64,000 nt of DNA from JAFDZW01 sp035632315 (GTDB lineage: Bacteria; Bacteroidota; Ignavibacteria; Palsa-1295): NCBI GenBank assembly GCA_035632315.1, contig DASQGZ010000043.1, forward strand, positions 62,001-126,000, read 5' to 3'. A model generated the notes under the pieces. It saw only the letters and a list, made by a program, of their open reading frames with translations, searched no databases and was not told the origin of the DNA. Position numbers and translations under genes: made by a program. Shown piece by piece: positions 1 to 9,795 of the stretch (its first letter is position 1; each line of letters begins with the position of its first letter).

Positions 1-2
1 AC

Positions 3-1286
3 CACCAAGGTATCTATCGTTCGTTAACTCATGGAAAGGATTGGAAATTCATTGCGGGACCTTCGTTCGGAGAGCAAGATGACAACGATTTCCGAAACAT
101 ATCGGTCGTGGGGGGTGGAGCAATTGTATATGCAGGGTCGAAATATATTGGAGGATCTGCATTAAATTCAGGAGTCCGAAAATCCATTGACGGGGGAGAT
201 GGTAAACTCTCGGAAAATCAATTGGCCTCAAGGATTTCGTTGAGCACAGTCCTTTCTTCCGGAGGGTTGGATACTCTTTATACTACATATTGTGACACGT
301 CGTCGTTTTTGCTTATTTTCCAAAATCTAAATTGCAACTTTGCACATTTTGACAGCCTTGATATATCAGGGATAGACTCATCAGAGTATAGCACTATCTT
401 GAAACATCATTCGCTGTGTGATGGTGTTCCGGATACTCTTATAGTTTCAGTATATTCACTTCCCAGAGGAATACGAAATATTGGAGTAGCGCTGCATTTT
501 TCCAACGATGAATTTCTTAAGATCGATACGGCAGTGAACACGACGATTTCTATTCAATCGGCTTCTCCGGCCACAGTGTATATCAAGCCTCAGGCGGTCA
601 GTGCAACCGCCGGAGAAATTGTTGATATTCCTGTCTATATGACCGCTGGGTTTGGTGTCTCTGTTTTCAAACTCGGTGGAATCATAACCGGAACACTGAA
701 TTTTTCGATGAATACCGAGTTCCTCACTCCCCTGCGATTTGTACCTACACTCTCAGGATTAGTCGTTTCAAATTTCACGGTCGCAGGGAATCAAGCTACG
801 ATTTTGTTAGTGGATTCGTCAGGTATTAATATCAGTAGAGACACAGTCATCGGCATACTTCGCTGTATAATCTACCTTACCGACACACTGCAAACAGCAG
901 TGACGTTTACAGGTGATAATTTTACCTCTGATCAAAATTCACCGTGCGCTACCCTCTCTGTCGAGAGCGATTCAGTGATAATTTCTCTATCCTATCAATG
1001 CGGTGATTCCATTCTTTTCCGATTCCTTAAGTACGATTCATTATTTCGTATCCTCAGCATCATCCCAAATCCGGCAAAAAATAATATCGAGGTTGTAATG
1101 ATTAATCGTGGCTCCGTTATTTACTATGAACTTTTCGACGCACTCGGAGTAACGCGCAAGCACGGGTCGACCGGTCAACGGTCTTTAACACTCGATGTCT
1201 CTGATCTTCCTAGCGGGAAATACTATCTGCGAGTATCTGGACCCGGCGGTGTACCGGCAACCGAGCCGATTGTTATTTTGCGATAA
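3..1286 (+). CDS. Secreted protein with T9SS sorting domain, 5' end outside window
   Basis: The frame is open from base 3, so the gene starts upstream of the window; the GTG at 108 is an internal codon. The first visible residues (HQGIYRSLTHGKDWKFI) resemble a BNR/Asp-box repeat of the kind seen in sialidase-like beta-propellers. The middle is beta-rich and resembles the cohesin-like or Ig-like segments of FCB surface proteins. The last 80 or so residues contain IIPNPAKNNIEV, a Tyr/Phe-rich strand, DLPSGKYYLRV and a terminal IVILR, which is the type A sorting domain of type IX secretion. By family knowledge the protein is therefore exported by Sec and then by T9SS to the surface. No catalytic function can be assigned. 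Confidence 0.85.
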   Translation, partial: HQGIYRSLTHGKDWKFIAGPSFGEQDDNDFRNISVVGGGAIVYAGSKYIGGSALNSGVRKSIDGGDGKLSENQLASRISLSTVLSSGGLDTLYTTYCDTSSFLLIFQNLNCNFAHFDSLDISGIDSSEYSTILKHHSLCDGVPDTLIVSVYSLPRGIRNIGVALHFSNDEFLKIDTAVNTTISIQSASPATVYIKPQAVSATAGEIVDIPVYMTAGFGVSVFKLGGIITGTLNFSMNTEFLTPLRFVPTLSGLVVSNFTVAGNQATILLVDSSGINISRDTVIGILRCIIYLTDTLQTAVTFTGDNFTSDQNSPCATLSVESDSVIISLSYQCGDSILFRFLKYDSLFRILSIIPNPAKNNIEVVMINRGSVIYYELFDALGVTRKHGSTGQRSLTLDVSDLPSGKYYLRVSGPGGVPATEPIVILR

Positions 1287-1462
1287 TCGGCATCTAAGTA
1301 GTTTTTTGAGTAGTTTCGTGGTGTAACTATTCCGGACTGAAAGCATTTATTTGTTTGTATATACGATTGGACGCTGTAACTCCCGTTATCAAGATGTGTT
1401 TTACAGCAGCACAGAGTCTCTGTGTCCCCAAGTGGTTTTCATTCATTTAATAGCAGACGATT

Positions 1463-3199
1463 ATGAACTCATCTCTAAAAACTCTCAAGTTGGTCGCGGC
1501 TCTTCTTGCCACGATCGTTTCTGTTGTAACGCTCGGTACTTCGAATGTCCATGCCCAAAATTGCGGTTTTTCATTTCGAGGCGCCGATTCTGCAGATAGT
1601 ATCTTTTTTTCTGCGGTTGCAGGCGGTTATGTAGGGCGACAATTCACAATCACAAATACATCCGGTTCATCGCTGTCGCTCTTGATCCACATAGAAAATG
1701 AAGGTGTATTCCGTGCAACTGATAGTGACGTGACGATCGCGGCTTCGGATACACTATCGTTCGATATTTATTTTGTACCACCGGCAACAGCGGCGGGGCA
1801 GATCATCGGAACGCTGTCGATCACGAATAAAACGACGAAGTGTAATACGAATTTTGTTCTTGATGGCATCGTGGAACGGACGCCGCCGGGAGATATTACG
1901 ATCGAACCGCATGAACTGGTCTTCGACGACGCAACCCAAGGCGTCGATACCTGCGGACATTTTACGATTAATAATACCAGCGGAGATGTCGCCGTTATCA
2001 CAAACATTGCACTCGTTAATAGCTTCAAGGACTTGCACATTTCGCCGGCATTTTCATCGCCGGTAACGCTCAAACCGGGTGAGTATTATCAGTTCACTGT
2101 CTGTTATACCGGCGATTCGACAATGAACATCGACTCCGCGCAAGTGTTGATCAACTCAACCTACAATGCATCGGCACACGAGGCGATCGTACTTGTCAGC
2201 GGCAGTGTGAAACATATCGTTACTACGCCGCCATCGCCTGTCTGCCTCGAAACCGAACAGGAGAAAAATTATCTCGATCCGGTGCTGATCGGTACTACGG
2301 CGACGCATACATTCCATTTACTCAATAATACCGGTCACGATATCACAGTGACTAGTGTCATCATTGCTGACAGCAATGCCACTATCTTTTCGGTGACGTC
2401 AACATTCCCGATCGTCGTACCTTCACATTCGAGCGACAAAGTGCTGACCTATACGTTCTCGCCGACTTCTGATTTTGGCAAAACGTATTATGATTATTCA
2501 AGTGCGGTACTCGAACTCGAAGGAGATAGTATCGGATGTCGTGAAGTTTGGACAGAGCTTGTCGGCATAGTCGTCAACCCCAACGGCAACGATACGACGA
2601 CACGGCCGATCTTCCCAAGCGATGCGCGTTCGCTTGCGATCGCCGGCAACGGGAAGCCGCAATCGCAGCGGTTCACATTTGAGAATAATCTGAATGTTTC
2701 CTGTACGATCAAATCGGTACGGCTTGCCGACGGGACATATTTTAAGATCGATGATTACAATCCCTCACCACTTCCGGCAACGATCGGAGCGGGCGGGAAT
2801 TTCAGTGTCTCGATCACTTATACGGCAACCGATAAGCTTGTCCATACCGATTCGCTTATTATTGAAGCCGATCATCAACTGACTTCGAATATCTTCACGA
2901 TCAGAGGCAAGCAGATGCAGACGGCAAGCGTCGAGACTGCGCTCCCGTCCGGCGTAACAATAAGCGTATTGCCTAATCCGGCAACGACGAATGTTTCAGT
3001 GACGCTTTCCGATGTTCGTTCAGCAACGATCACGGTTTATGACCTGCTCGGACGGCTCGTCACAAGCGCAAACGCCGGTCAACACTGGACATGGGATGCA
3101 TCGAATGTCATTGCTGGAAGTTACATTATTCGGGTAAACGGAGAAAGCGCTTCCGGTGAATCATTTGTTTCATCGAAGAGGATTATCGTAACGAAGTAG
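1463..3199 (+). CDS. T9SS cargo protein with choice-of-anchor D (HYDIN-like) repeats
   Basis: A protein of 578 residues. An N-terminal signal peptide (hydrophobic stretch LVAALLATIVSVVTLG, cleavage near VHAQ) is followed by at least three Ig-like repeats. These carry the pattern 'G....F...N.sg....i' and 'f.p....G....', typical of the choice-of-anchor D/HYDIN type. The C-terminal 85 residues hold a type A sorting domain (VLPNPATTNVSV, then a YDLLGRLV strand and a terminal RIIVTK). Expected location is the cell surface or outside. The gene is separated from the preceding cargo gene by 176 bases, so it is probably transcribed on its own. A TTTATTTG box at 1346-1353 is a loose match to the Bacteroidetes -7 element. 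A hairpin terminator follows. The substrate or role is unknown. Confidence 0.88.
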   Translation: MNSSLKTLKLVAALLATIVSVVTLGTSNVHAQNCGFSFRGADSADSIFFSAVAGGYVGRQFTITNTSGSSLSLLIHIENEGVFRATDSDVTIAASDTLSFDIYFVPPATAAGQIIGTLSITNKTTKCNTNFVLDGIVERTPPGDITIEPHELVFDDATQGVDTCGHFTINNTSGDVAVITNIALVNSFKDLHISPAFSSPVTLKPGEYYQFTVCYTGDSTMNIDSAQVLINSTYNASAHEAIVLVSGSVKHIVTTPPSPVCLETEQEKNYLDPVLIGTTATHTFHLLNNTGHDITVTSVIIADSNATIFSVTSTFPIVVPSHSSDKVLTYTFSPTSDFGKTYYDYSSAVLELEGDSIGCREVWTELVGIVVNPNGNDTTTRPIFPSDARSLAIAGNGKPQSQRFTFENNLNVSCTIKSVRLADGTYFKIDDYNPSPLPATIGAGGNFSVSITYTATDKLVHTDSLIIEADHQLTSNIFTIRGKQMQTASVETALPSGVTISVLPNPATTNVSVTLSDVRSATITVYDLLGRLVTSANAGQHWTWDASNVIAGSYIIRVNGESASGESFVSSKRIIVTK

Positions 3200-3221
3200 C
3201 CCCTACTAAAACGGCAAAAAG

Positions 3222-3252
3222 AAAAGCGGAGCAGTGTTTGCTCCGTTTTATT
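3222..3252 (+). terminator. Intrinsic terminator after the T9SS cargo gene
   Basis: A stem CGGAGCA (3227-3233) pairs with TGCTCCG (3239-3245) across a five-base loop and is followed directly by TTTTATTTTAT. It sits 27 bases after the stop of the cargo gene and before the MarC-type gene. Confidence 0.8.
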
Positions 3253-3304
3253 TTATAAATACGATCGAACGCCAGAAACGCTTTAGTGGTTGAAATACCT
3301 CAAT

Positions 3305-3964
3305 ATGTCGATCACAGTTTCGTTTCTGCATCTCGTACTCGTCGGTATCGTTACGCTTTTTGCGCCGATAAACCCGATCGGTACGGCGCTTATTATGGAC
3401 CCACTGCTGACGGGGTCGACGTTTGCCGAGCGCAAAGCGATCTCGCGGCGCATCGCTATGTACTGTTTCCTTATCAGTGTTGTCACGATCTTTGCAGGAA
3501 CGTGGATATTTTCTATATTCGGGGTTTCACTGCCGGTCGTGCAGATCGCCGGAGGAATTATTATCTGTCGTATGGGTTGGCAACTGCTTTCGCCGGAGCA
3601 TTCGATCAAGAAAGCAAAGGAAGCAGCAAAACCGGAAGAAGGAAGCGGTCATATCGAACAATATGCGTTCTATCCGCTTGCATTTCCGATGACGACCGGC
3701 GCCGGGACGATCTCGGTCTTGCTCACGCTTAGCGCCCACGACGAGTCGATGTCGTTCGTCAACCGGCTTGGCGATCTTTCCGCGCTCGTCGTTGCTATTT
3801 TTGTGATGTGTATCGTGATCTATCTCAGCTATGCCTATACAGCAGCAATTGTACGGCGGCTGGGGTCGCGCGCGGAGCAGATCGTTAACCGGCTCAGCGC
3901 ATTTCTCGTCTTTTGTGTGGGCATTCAGATCGGCTTTGGCGGTATCGCCCATTATATGAAATGA
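3305..3964 (+). CDS. MarC family integral membrane protein
   Basis: 219 residues counted from the ATG at 3305. An in-frame TTG at 3290 would add five residues, but the family normally begins close to the first helix, so the ATG is preferred. About six hydrophobic segments are visible. The first contains the family hallmark FAPINPIGTALI, and a second conserved half-repeat reads FPLAFPMTTGAGTISVLL, matching the MarC/YhgN family (UPF0056). Members are inner-membrane proteins of uncertain substrate; some relatives were proposed as neutral amino-acid transporters, and the old link to multiple antibiotic resistance was not upheld. It stands between two terminators and rplS, with no operon partner. 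Confidence 0.85.
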   Translation: MSITVSFLHLVLVGIVTLFAPINPIGTALIMDPLLTGSTFAERKAISRRIAMYCFLISVVTIFAGTWIFSIFGVSLPVVQIAGGIIICRMGWQLLSPEHSIKKAKEAAKPEEGSGHIEQYAFYPLAFPMTTGAGTISVLLTLSAHDESMSFVNRLGDLSALVVAIFVMCIVIYLSYAYTAAIVRRLGSRAEQIVNRLSAFLVFCVGIQIGFGGIAHYMK

Positions 3965-4029
3965 CCTGCCAAACGAAACTTCTCGCCCTGAATCGGCGTT
4001 TTACGCGTCCCAATTAGAAAGAACAAGCA

Positions 4030-4371
4030 ATGGAACAGGTATTACGCGCCATCGGCAGCGCCCAATTTCGAAGCGATATTCCGCAATTCCGTGCGGGTGA
4101 TACGCTCAATGTATCAGTCAAGGTCGTTGAGGGCGAAAAAGAACGTATTCAGCACTTCGAAGGCATTGTCATTGCCCGCAAAGGTGCCGGGATCAATGAG
4201 ACATTCACGGTCCGGAAGATGTCGAATGGTGTTGGCGTCGAACGTATCTTCCCATTGCATTCGCCTCGCATTGCGAAGATCGACTTTGTCAAAGCCGGTC
4301 AGGTTCGCCGCGCAAAGCTGAACTACCTGCGTGAACTCGGTTCAAAAGATGTTCGCCGCAAGACCACCTAA
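4030..4371 (+). CDS. rplS: 50S ribosomal protein L19
   Basis: 113 residues, the usual size for L19. Recognisable family segments are FRAGDTLNV near residue 20, EGEKERIQHFEG near 36, and a C-terminal KAGQVRRAKLNYLREL. L19 sits at the 30S-50S interface of the ribosome. An intrinsic terminator follows within 30 bases, so it appears to be transcribed alone rather than in the classical rpsP-rimM-trmD-rplS operon. Confidence 0.97.
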   Translation: MEQVLRAIGSAQFRSDIPQFRAGDTLNVSVKVVEGEKERIQHFEGIVIARKGAGINETFTVRKMSNGVGVERIFPLHSPRIAKIDFVKAGQVRRAKLNYLRELGSKDVRRKTT

Positions 4372-4396
4372 GTTGTGCATTGTTATTGTTGTTAAG

Positions 4397-4431
4397 AAGT
4401 CGTTAGGAGAGATCTTAACGACTTTTTTATT
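4397..4431 (+). terminator. Intrinsic terminator after rplS
   Basis: AAGTCGTTA (4397-4405) pairs perfectly with TAACGACTT (4416-4424) and runs into TTTTTATTT. It lies 25 bases past the rplS stop. Confidence 0.85.
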
Positions 4432-4513
4432 TCATATCGTCCAAGCACGAATTTCTCTTAGCGAACCCTCGTTTCTCTTTACTGCTTATTACCGATCGAA
4501 TTTATTACACATC

Positions 4514-6244
4514 GTGCTTCGCTCGCTTTTTATCAAGAACTATGCATTGATCGAGGAGATCATGGTCTCGTTTGAGCGAGGCCTTTCGATCATTACGGGC
4601 GAGACCGGTGCGGGCAAATCTATTCTACTTGATGCGCTGGCGCTTGTACTTGGTGAGAGAGCTTCGACAGATTTCATTCGCAAAGGAGCCGAGAAAGCGA
4701 TCGTCGAAGCAGAGTTCGATCTTTCCGGTCATAAACATATTATTAAGCAGATCGCAGAAGCAGGATTCGATATTGATAACAACGTATTAGTCATTCGCCG
4801 TGAACTCACGCGCAAAGGCACATCGCGCGCATTTATTAACGATACGCCGGCGACACTGCAAATACTTAAACACATTGGCGAGCTGCTTGTCGATCTGCAC
4901 GGGCAGCATGAACATCAATCGCTGCTGTACCCCGAGCGGCATATTGAATTTCTCGATGAGTATGCCGGGCTTCATGACGAGATCGAAAAATTTGAAAACG
5001 TTTTCGATGAGTTTGCGGCGGCGAAAACACGATACGATGCTATCCTTGAAGACAAAGATAAAAGCGAGCACGAACGAAATTTTCTTGACTTCCAACTACA
5101 GGAGATTGCTGCTGCTCACCCCGTGAAGAACGAAGATGTGAGCGTGGCTTCCGAGCTTCAAAAACTTGAACATTCTGAGGAGTTACAGGCTGCTGCCGCC
5201 GAGCTGCATTCGTTATTATATGAAAATGAGGATTCGGTGTTCGGACGCCTTTCTGCCGCAGAGAAACTGCTTGCGCAGCTTGCCACCTACGACTCGTCGT
5301 TCGCATCGCAAATCAACGAATTGCACACATCGCTCGAAAGCATTCGCGAATTATCGCACACGGTAAGCCGATATACCGAGCACATCGAATCCGATCCTGC
5401 ACGGTTACAAGAGCTTCGTCAGCGCGAGCTTTCACTGACCCGTTTGAAAAAGAAATATGGCCCGTCGCTCGATGACGTATTAGCGTTGTCGAATAAACTA
5501 ACTTCAGAACTTGGCGCCGGTGGGAGCGCTGATGAACTGCTTGTCGAACTTGCTGCCAGACTGCGAACCCTCCAGAAGAAAGCAACGGCACTTGCGCTTG
5601 TAATTAGCGAACAGCGCCAAAAAGCGGCGAAAAAATTTGAAAAGCAGATCGTTGCCGAGCTTACAACACTCGGGCTCGAGCATGCATCATTTATTGTAAG
5701 AATTTCTTCGAACGAGAAAGAAAGCGGGAAAGAATTCGATTCACCGGTTATCGTAAATAATAAAATATGTACTGCATCACGCACCGGCATTGACAGAGCA
5801 GAATTTTTCATCTCTGCGAATAAAGGTGAAGAGCCGAAGCCGCTTGCAAAAGTTGCCTCAGGCGGGGAAGTTTCACGCATCATGCTCGCGATCAAGACCG
5901 TGCTCTCAGAATCGGAGCAGATCCCCGTTCTTATTTTTGACGAGATCGACATCGGGATCTCAGGCCGGATTGCACAGCGTGTCGGTACGGCAATGAAGCG
6001 GCTCGCACGCAAACATCAGATCATTGCGATCACGCATCTCGGCCAGATCGCTGCGTTTGGCGACCGCCACTACGCCGTCGAAAAACAAACGAAGAATACG
6101 GCGACTACATCTTCATTGCGCTTGCTTGCAAGCGCCGAACGCGATGCCGAGATTGCGCGCTTGCTCGCCGGGGAACAGGTAACAGGGGAATCGCTCGACG
6201 CCGCCAGATCGCTTGTGAAAGAAGCCGAAGTCCTTGCCGCATAA
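4514..6244 (+). CDS. recN: DNA repair protein RecN
   Basis: 576 residues from the GTG at 4514. The frame is open further upstream (to 4331, through the rplS end and its terminator), but RecN proteins begin with the motif LRSLFIKNYALIEE, which starts right after this GTG. Walker A (GETGAGKS) is at residues 29-36. A long central coiled coil follows. The C-terminal lobe has the ABC signature ASGGEVSRIMLAIK and Walker B LIFDEIDIGISG. RecN is an SMC-like ATPase acting in double-strand break repair. Its stop overlaps the start of folC by 11 bases, so the two are translationally linked. Confidence 0.96.
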   Translation: MLRSLFIKNYALIEEIMVSFERGLSIITGETGAGKSILLDALALVLGERASTDFIRKGAEKAIVEAEFDLSGHKHIIKQIAEAGFDIDNNVLVIRRELTRKGTSRAFINDTPATLQILKHIGELLVDLHGQHEHQSLLYPERHIEFLDEYAGLHDEIEKFENVFDEFAAAKTRYDAILEDKDKSEHERNFLDFQLQEIAAAHPVKNEDVSVASELQKLEHSEELQAAAAELHSLLYENEDSVFGRLSAAEKLLAQLATYDSSFASQINELHTSLESIRELSHTVSRYTEHIESDPARLQELRQRELSLTRLKKKYGPSLDDVLALSNKLTSELGAGGSADELLVELAARLRTLQKKATALALVISEQRQKAAKKFEKQIVAELTTLGLEHASFIVRISSNEKESGKEFDSPVIVNNKICTASRTGIDRAEFFISANKGEEPKPLAKVASGGEVSRIMLAIKTVLSESEQIPVLIFDEIDIGISGRIAQRVGTAMKRLARKHQIIAITHLGQIAAFGDRHYAVEKQTKNTATTSSLRLLASAERDAEIARLLAGEQVTGESLDAARSLVKEAEVLAA

Positions 6245-7475
6245 CTCGTCATACGAAACTGCGCTCGGTGAGTTGTATAAACTCGAATTCACCGGGATGA
6301 AACTCGGTCTGGATAATATCCGCGAACTGCTTGTGCGTCTCGGCGATCCGCAGAAAAAATTTCCGTCTATTCACATTGCCGGCACGAATGGAAAGGGAAG
6401 TGTCAGTGCAATGCTTTCCGCCGCATTCCAAGTTCATGGGTATAAGACCGGGCTGTACACATCTCCGCATCTTCTCGATTTTCGTGAGCGGATAAAAATG
6501 AACGGCGAGCTCGTGCCGAAGGCATTTGTTGCAGATTTTCTTTCGCGGATCTGGACGTCGGTCGAAGAACTGAACGCTACTTTTTTCGAGGTGACGACAG
6601 CCCTTGCGTTTGATTATTTCGCGTCTGAGAACGTGGATATTGCCGTGATCGAAACAGGTCTCGGCGGCAGACTTGACGCAACAAATGCACTTGAACATCC
6701 GCTTGCAACTGTTGTAACATCGATCAGCCTCGAACATACACAATTTCTCGGCGACACGCTCGAACTGATCGCCGCTGAGAAGGCGGGTATTTTAAAGAAA
6801 GATTCTCCGGCTATTGTGAATGTCGATGTTGCACTGCGAGAAATATTCATAGCAAAGGCAAAAGACGTCGGCACGACTGTTTTATTTACCGATGAATTTG
6901 TTATACCTCTCGAATACGCAGCGCTTCATTCGCCACTTCTCGGGAAACATCAAGAGCGGAATTTGAGAACTGCATTAGCCACGCTTTCACAGATACCAAT
7001 AACAGTTGATGGGAAAAAGGTACAATCCGGGATCGAGGATACGATTACTCTGACAGGTCTTCGCGCGCGGCTTGAAGAATATCCCGATGTGCGGTTTACA
7101 GAAAAAAGAGTGAAGCTGCTGCTTGATGTCGCACATAACCCTGACGCATTTTCTGTACTCGCGGAATATTTTCAGGGCATTAATGTACAACCGGTGGTAA
7201 TTCTTGGCGTTGCAAAAGATAAAGATGTCGGATCGATCTTGAATGAAGCAAAGAAATTTGCGCTGCGGCTGGTCGCCGTCGAAGCCGATACTCATCGTGC
7301 ATTACCGAGTTCGGAATTAGCAAAGCAAGCAGCCAAAATGGGTATTGCTGCCATTAATGGCGGTGGTGTAAAGGAAGGTGTCCAAAAGGCGTTGGAGACC
7401 TTGCAACCTGGTGAAACAGTATTGCTGACGGGCTCCCATTATGTGGTTGGGGAATATCTGTCCCAAAATTTATAG
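6234..7475 (+). CDS. folC: Dihydrofolate synthase / folylpolyglutamate synthase
   Basis: 413 residues. The enzyme attaches glutamate to dihydropteroate and extends the polyglutamate tail of folates, using ATP in the cytoplasm. The P-loop GTNGKGS is at residues 50-56, followed by the family segments YTSPHLLDFRERI and ETGLGGRLDATNA. The Mur-ligase-like signature LLLDVAHNPDA lies in the C-terminal half. The start is a TTG inside the recN end; the next in-frame ATG (6298) would delete a conserved N-terminal helix (YKLEFTGMKLGLDNI spans it), so TTG is chosen. The last codons are followed by 247 bases without a gene. Confidence 0.93.
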   Translation: MPHNSSYETALGELYKLEFTGMKLGLDNIRELLVRLGDPQKKFPSIHIAGTNGKGSVSAMLSAAFQVHGYKTGLYTSPHLLDFRERIKMNGELVPKAFVADFLSRIWTSVEELNATFFEVTTALAFDYFASENVDIAVIETGLGGRLDATNALEHPLATVVTSISLEHTQFLGDTLELIAAEKAGILKKDSPAIVNVDVALREIFIAKAKDVGTTVLFTDEFVIPLEYAALHSPLLGKHQERNLRTALATLSQIPITVDGKKVQSGIEDTITLTGLRARLEEYPDVRFTEKRVKLLLDVAHNPDAFSVLAEYFQGINVQPVVILGVAKDKDVGSILNEAKKFALRLVAVEADTHRALPSSELAKQAAKMGIAAINGGGVKEGVQKALETLQPGETVLLTGSHYVVGEYLSQNL

Positions 7476-7722
7476 GAATTTCCCGGCACTAACGAGAACG
7501 CTATATCGTTTATAGATCAACGTAAAGAGAATCTTTGTCCCAAGAGACCTCAGGTATTTTTCCGAGAACTTATATTTTCCAGATCGTTACCAAAATAAAC
7601 GCTGCGCGCGTTTGAGTAATTAGAAGGTTTCTTGAAGGACATATCAAACGCAATTCTACTATTTTTTTGCTTCTGAATTTTTTTCTCTGTTTTTCCATCC
7701 ACAATTTTCAAATTGAATTCCT
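7476..7722 (+). other. Gene-free leader upstream of rho
   Basis: A 247-base interval with no credible reading frame. The half nearest rho is strikingly T-rich (7657-7700), with several runs of six or seven T. Rho genes are often autoregulated through long leaders, so this is a plausible regulatory leader, but no specific site or hairpin stands out. Confidence 0.4.
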
Positions 7723-9024
7723 ATGCTCAATGCAGGAGAACTAAAAACAAAAAAGATCGTCGAACTCAACGAGCTTGCCAAAAAGTTTGGCATCGAAGGT
7801 GCGACAGACCTCCGCAAACAGGATCTTATTTTTAAGATTCTCGAAGCCGATTCGGCTAAAACACAACAGCGTAAAGCACCGACAAACGGCAAAGCGGTGC
7901 AGGTCGAAGAAGATGCGGGTCCGCAATCGGCAGGTGTGCTCGAACTGCTTCCCGACGGTTACGGCTTCCTTCGTTCGCCGGCATATAATTATTTGCCGTC
8001 GCCGGACGATATTTATGTTTCGCCGTCACAAGTCAAGAAATTTCAGTTGCGCACCGGCGATACGGTTGAAGGGTCAACGCGTCCGCCGAAAGACAGCGAA
8101 CGTTTTTTTGCGCTGCTCAAAGTCGATCGTGTCAATTACCAGCCGCCCGAATTTACGCGCGACCGCCAGTTGTTCGATAACCTGACGCCGCTTTATCCGA
8201 ACGAGCGCATCACGCTCGAAACGTCGCCCGGCGAATACTCGATGCGCATTATGGATCTTGTCAGCCCCATCGGCAAAGGCCAGCGCGGGCTGATCGTGTC
8301 ACAGCCAAAGTCGGGCAAGACAATTATTTTACAAAAAATTGCAAACTCGATCACCCGCAATCATCCGGAAATAAAACTCATCGTGCTGTTGATCGACGAA
8401 CGTCCGGAAGAAGTAACCGATATGCAGCGCTCTGTTCGCGCAGAAGTGGTCGCTTCGACATTCGACGAACCACCGGAGCGCCACGTACAAGTTGCCGAGA
8501 TGGCAATTGAAAAAGCAAAACGCCTGACCGAAGCAAAACAGGATGTGGTGATCTTACTTGATTCGATCACCCGTCTGGCCCGTGCGCATAATACGGTGAC
8601 ACCGCACTCCGGAAAAATTCTTTCGGGTGGTGTCGATGCGAATGCACTTCATAAGCCCAAACGATTCTTCGGCGCGGCGCGTAATATTGAAGAAGGCGGT
8701 TCGCTCACGATCATTGCTACGGCATTGATCGACACCGGTTCGCGAATGGACGAAGTCATTTTCGAAGAGTTCAAAGGCACGGGCAATATGGAAATCGTGC
8801 TTGACCGGAAACTTGCCGATCGCCGCATCTTCCCGGCGATCAACGTGAATTTATCCAGTACACGTAAAGAAGAACTCTTGCTCAGCGCTGACGAACTAAA
8901 CAGAATTTATATCCTTCGCAAACTTCTTTCCGATTACAATCCGGTTGAAGCAATGGAATTCCTGCTCGAAAAAATGCAAGGCACCAAGAGTAATAAAGAG
9001 TTTTTGCGCTCAATGTCGAGTTAA
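7723..9024 (+). CDS. rho: Transcription termination factor Rho
   Basis: 433 residues. The N-terminal Rho helix-rich domain (ELKTKKIVELNELAKKFG) is followed by a short charged linker and the RNA-binding cold-shock-like domain (GVLELLPDGYGFLR near 65-80). The ATPase core has a P-loop QPKSGKT at 194-200 and Walker B VVILLDSITRLARAHN. The Q-loop/R-loop region includes GGVDANALHKPKRFFGAARN. It forms a hexameric RNA helicase that ends transcription. Length and motif order are standard for the FCB group. Confidence 0.97.
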   Translation: MLNAGELKTKKIVELNELAKKFGIEGATDLRKQDLIFKILEADSAKTQQRKAPTNGKAVQVEEDAGPQSAGVLELLPDGYGFLRSPAYNYLPSPDDIYVSPSQVKKFQLRTGDTVEGSTRPPKDSERFFALLKVDRVNYQPPEFTRDRQLFDNLTPLYPNERITLETSPGEYSMRIMDLVSPIGKGQRGLIVSQPKSGKTIILQKIANSITRNHPEIKLIVLLIDERPEEVTDMQRSVRAEVVASTFDEPPERHVQVAEMAIEKAKRLTEAKQDVVILLDSITRLARAHNTVTPHSGKILSGGVDANALHKPKRFFGAARNIEEGGSLTIIATALIDTGSRMDEVIFEEFKGTGNMEIVLDRKLADRRIFPAINVNLSSTRKEELLLSADELNRIYILRKLLSDYNPVEAMEFLLEKMQGTKSNKEFLRSMSS

Positions 9025-9031
9025 GTATGCG

Positions 9032-9070
9032 TGTCATTCCTCATTTTGCTACGCGCCATTCGGAATGACA
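9032..9070. repeat. Short palindrome of the GTCATTCC...GGAATGAC type
   Basis: TGTCATTCC (9032-9040) is the exact reverse complement of GGAATGACA (9062-9070), with a 21-base loop. It lies between the convergent rho and yebC genes and covers the last codons of yebC. The arms match those of the larger element at 53719-53868. There is no T-tract, so a simple intrinsic terminator is less likely than a mobile-type repeat, though the hairpin could still help insulate the two transcripts. Confidence 0.6.
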
Positions 9071-9795
9071 GCGCTAAAATTCCCATTTGAATACACATTC
9101 TGCACATCCTCGTTATCTTCGATCGCTTCGAGGAGCTTTATAAGTTTTTCGGCATCGGCGCCTTCAACGTTGACCAGATTTGATGCAACAAGTCCGACCT
9201 TGTCTTCTTCGACCGGAATATTCCGAGCGGCAAGCGCTTTTAATACCGCTTCGAATTCTTCAGGAGAAGTTTGTATCTCGAAATAATCGGGATCGTCTGT
9301 TTTCAGATCTTCGGCACCGGCTTCGAGAACAACACCAAGTAATTCGTCTTCATCGTGACCGGCTCGCGGAACGAGGATAATGCCTCGTTTCGAGAACATC
9401 CATCCGACCGAGCCTGTGTCGCCAAGTGTCGCATTGTATTTTCCGAGAATATGGCGGAGTTCGCCGATCGTTCGGTTGCGATTATCCGTCGCGGCTTCGA
9501 TGATGATCGCTACGCCGCCGGGACCATAGACTTCATACGTCAGTTCTTCAAAACCTGCACCGCCTTCGCTGCCCGCACCCCGTGAAATTGCGCGTTTTAT
9601 ATTGTCGTTCGGCATCGAGCTTTTGCGCGCTCGCTCAACTGCAAGCCGCAGCCGTGCATTGCCATCGATATCAGGTCCGCCAAGGCGCGCAGCGATCGTG
9701 ATCTCTTTGATCAGCCGCGTGAACATCTGCCCGCGTTTCGAGTCAACGACGGCTTTCTTGCGCTTTATTTGCGACCATTTACTGTGTCCGCTCAT
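9049..9795 (-). CDS. yebC: YebC/PmpR family transcriptional or translational regulator
   Basis: 248 residues, the family's usual length. The N-terminus MSGHSKWSQIKRKKAVVDSKR and the later segments MPNDNIKRAI, YEVYGPGGVAIIIE and TDNRNRTIGELRHILGKY are diagnostic. Members were described as DNA-binding regulators, and more recent work on the family links it to ribosomes stalling on proline stretches; which applies here cannot be seen. It is downstream of recJ with an ATGA stop/start overlap (9792-9795), hence co-translated with it. Confidence 0.95.
   Translation of the reverse strand: MSGHSKWSQIKRKKAVVDSKRGQMFTRLIKEITIAARLGGPDIDGNARLRLAVERARKSSMPNDNIKRAISRGAGSEGGAGFEELTYEVYGPGGVAIIIEAATDNRNRTIGELRHILGKYNATLGDTGSVGWMFSKRGIILVPRAGHDEDELLGVVLEAGAEDLKTDDPDYFEIQTSPEEFEAVLKALAARNIPVEEDKVGLVASNLVNVEGADAEKLIKLLEAIEDNEDVQNVYSNGNFSAVIPNGA

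Noticed and set aside
1351..1599. Open frame of 82 residues overlapping the start of the second T9SS cargo gene
   Set aside because: No signal, no family likeness, and it overlaps the well-supported gene in another frame.
4331..4513. N-terminal extension of RecN to 4331
   Set aside because: It would run through the end of rplS and its terminator and has no family likeness before LRSLFIKNYALIEE.
5419..6012. Long - strand frame opposite recN
   Set aside because: Ser-rich shadow of the intact RecN coding sequence.
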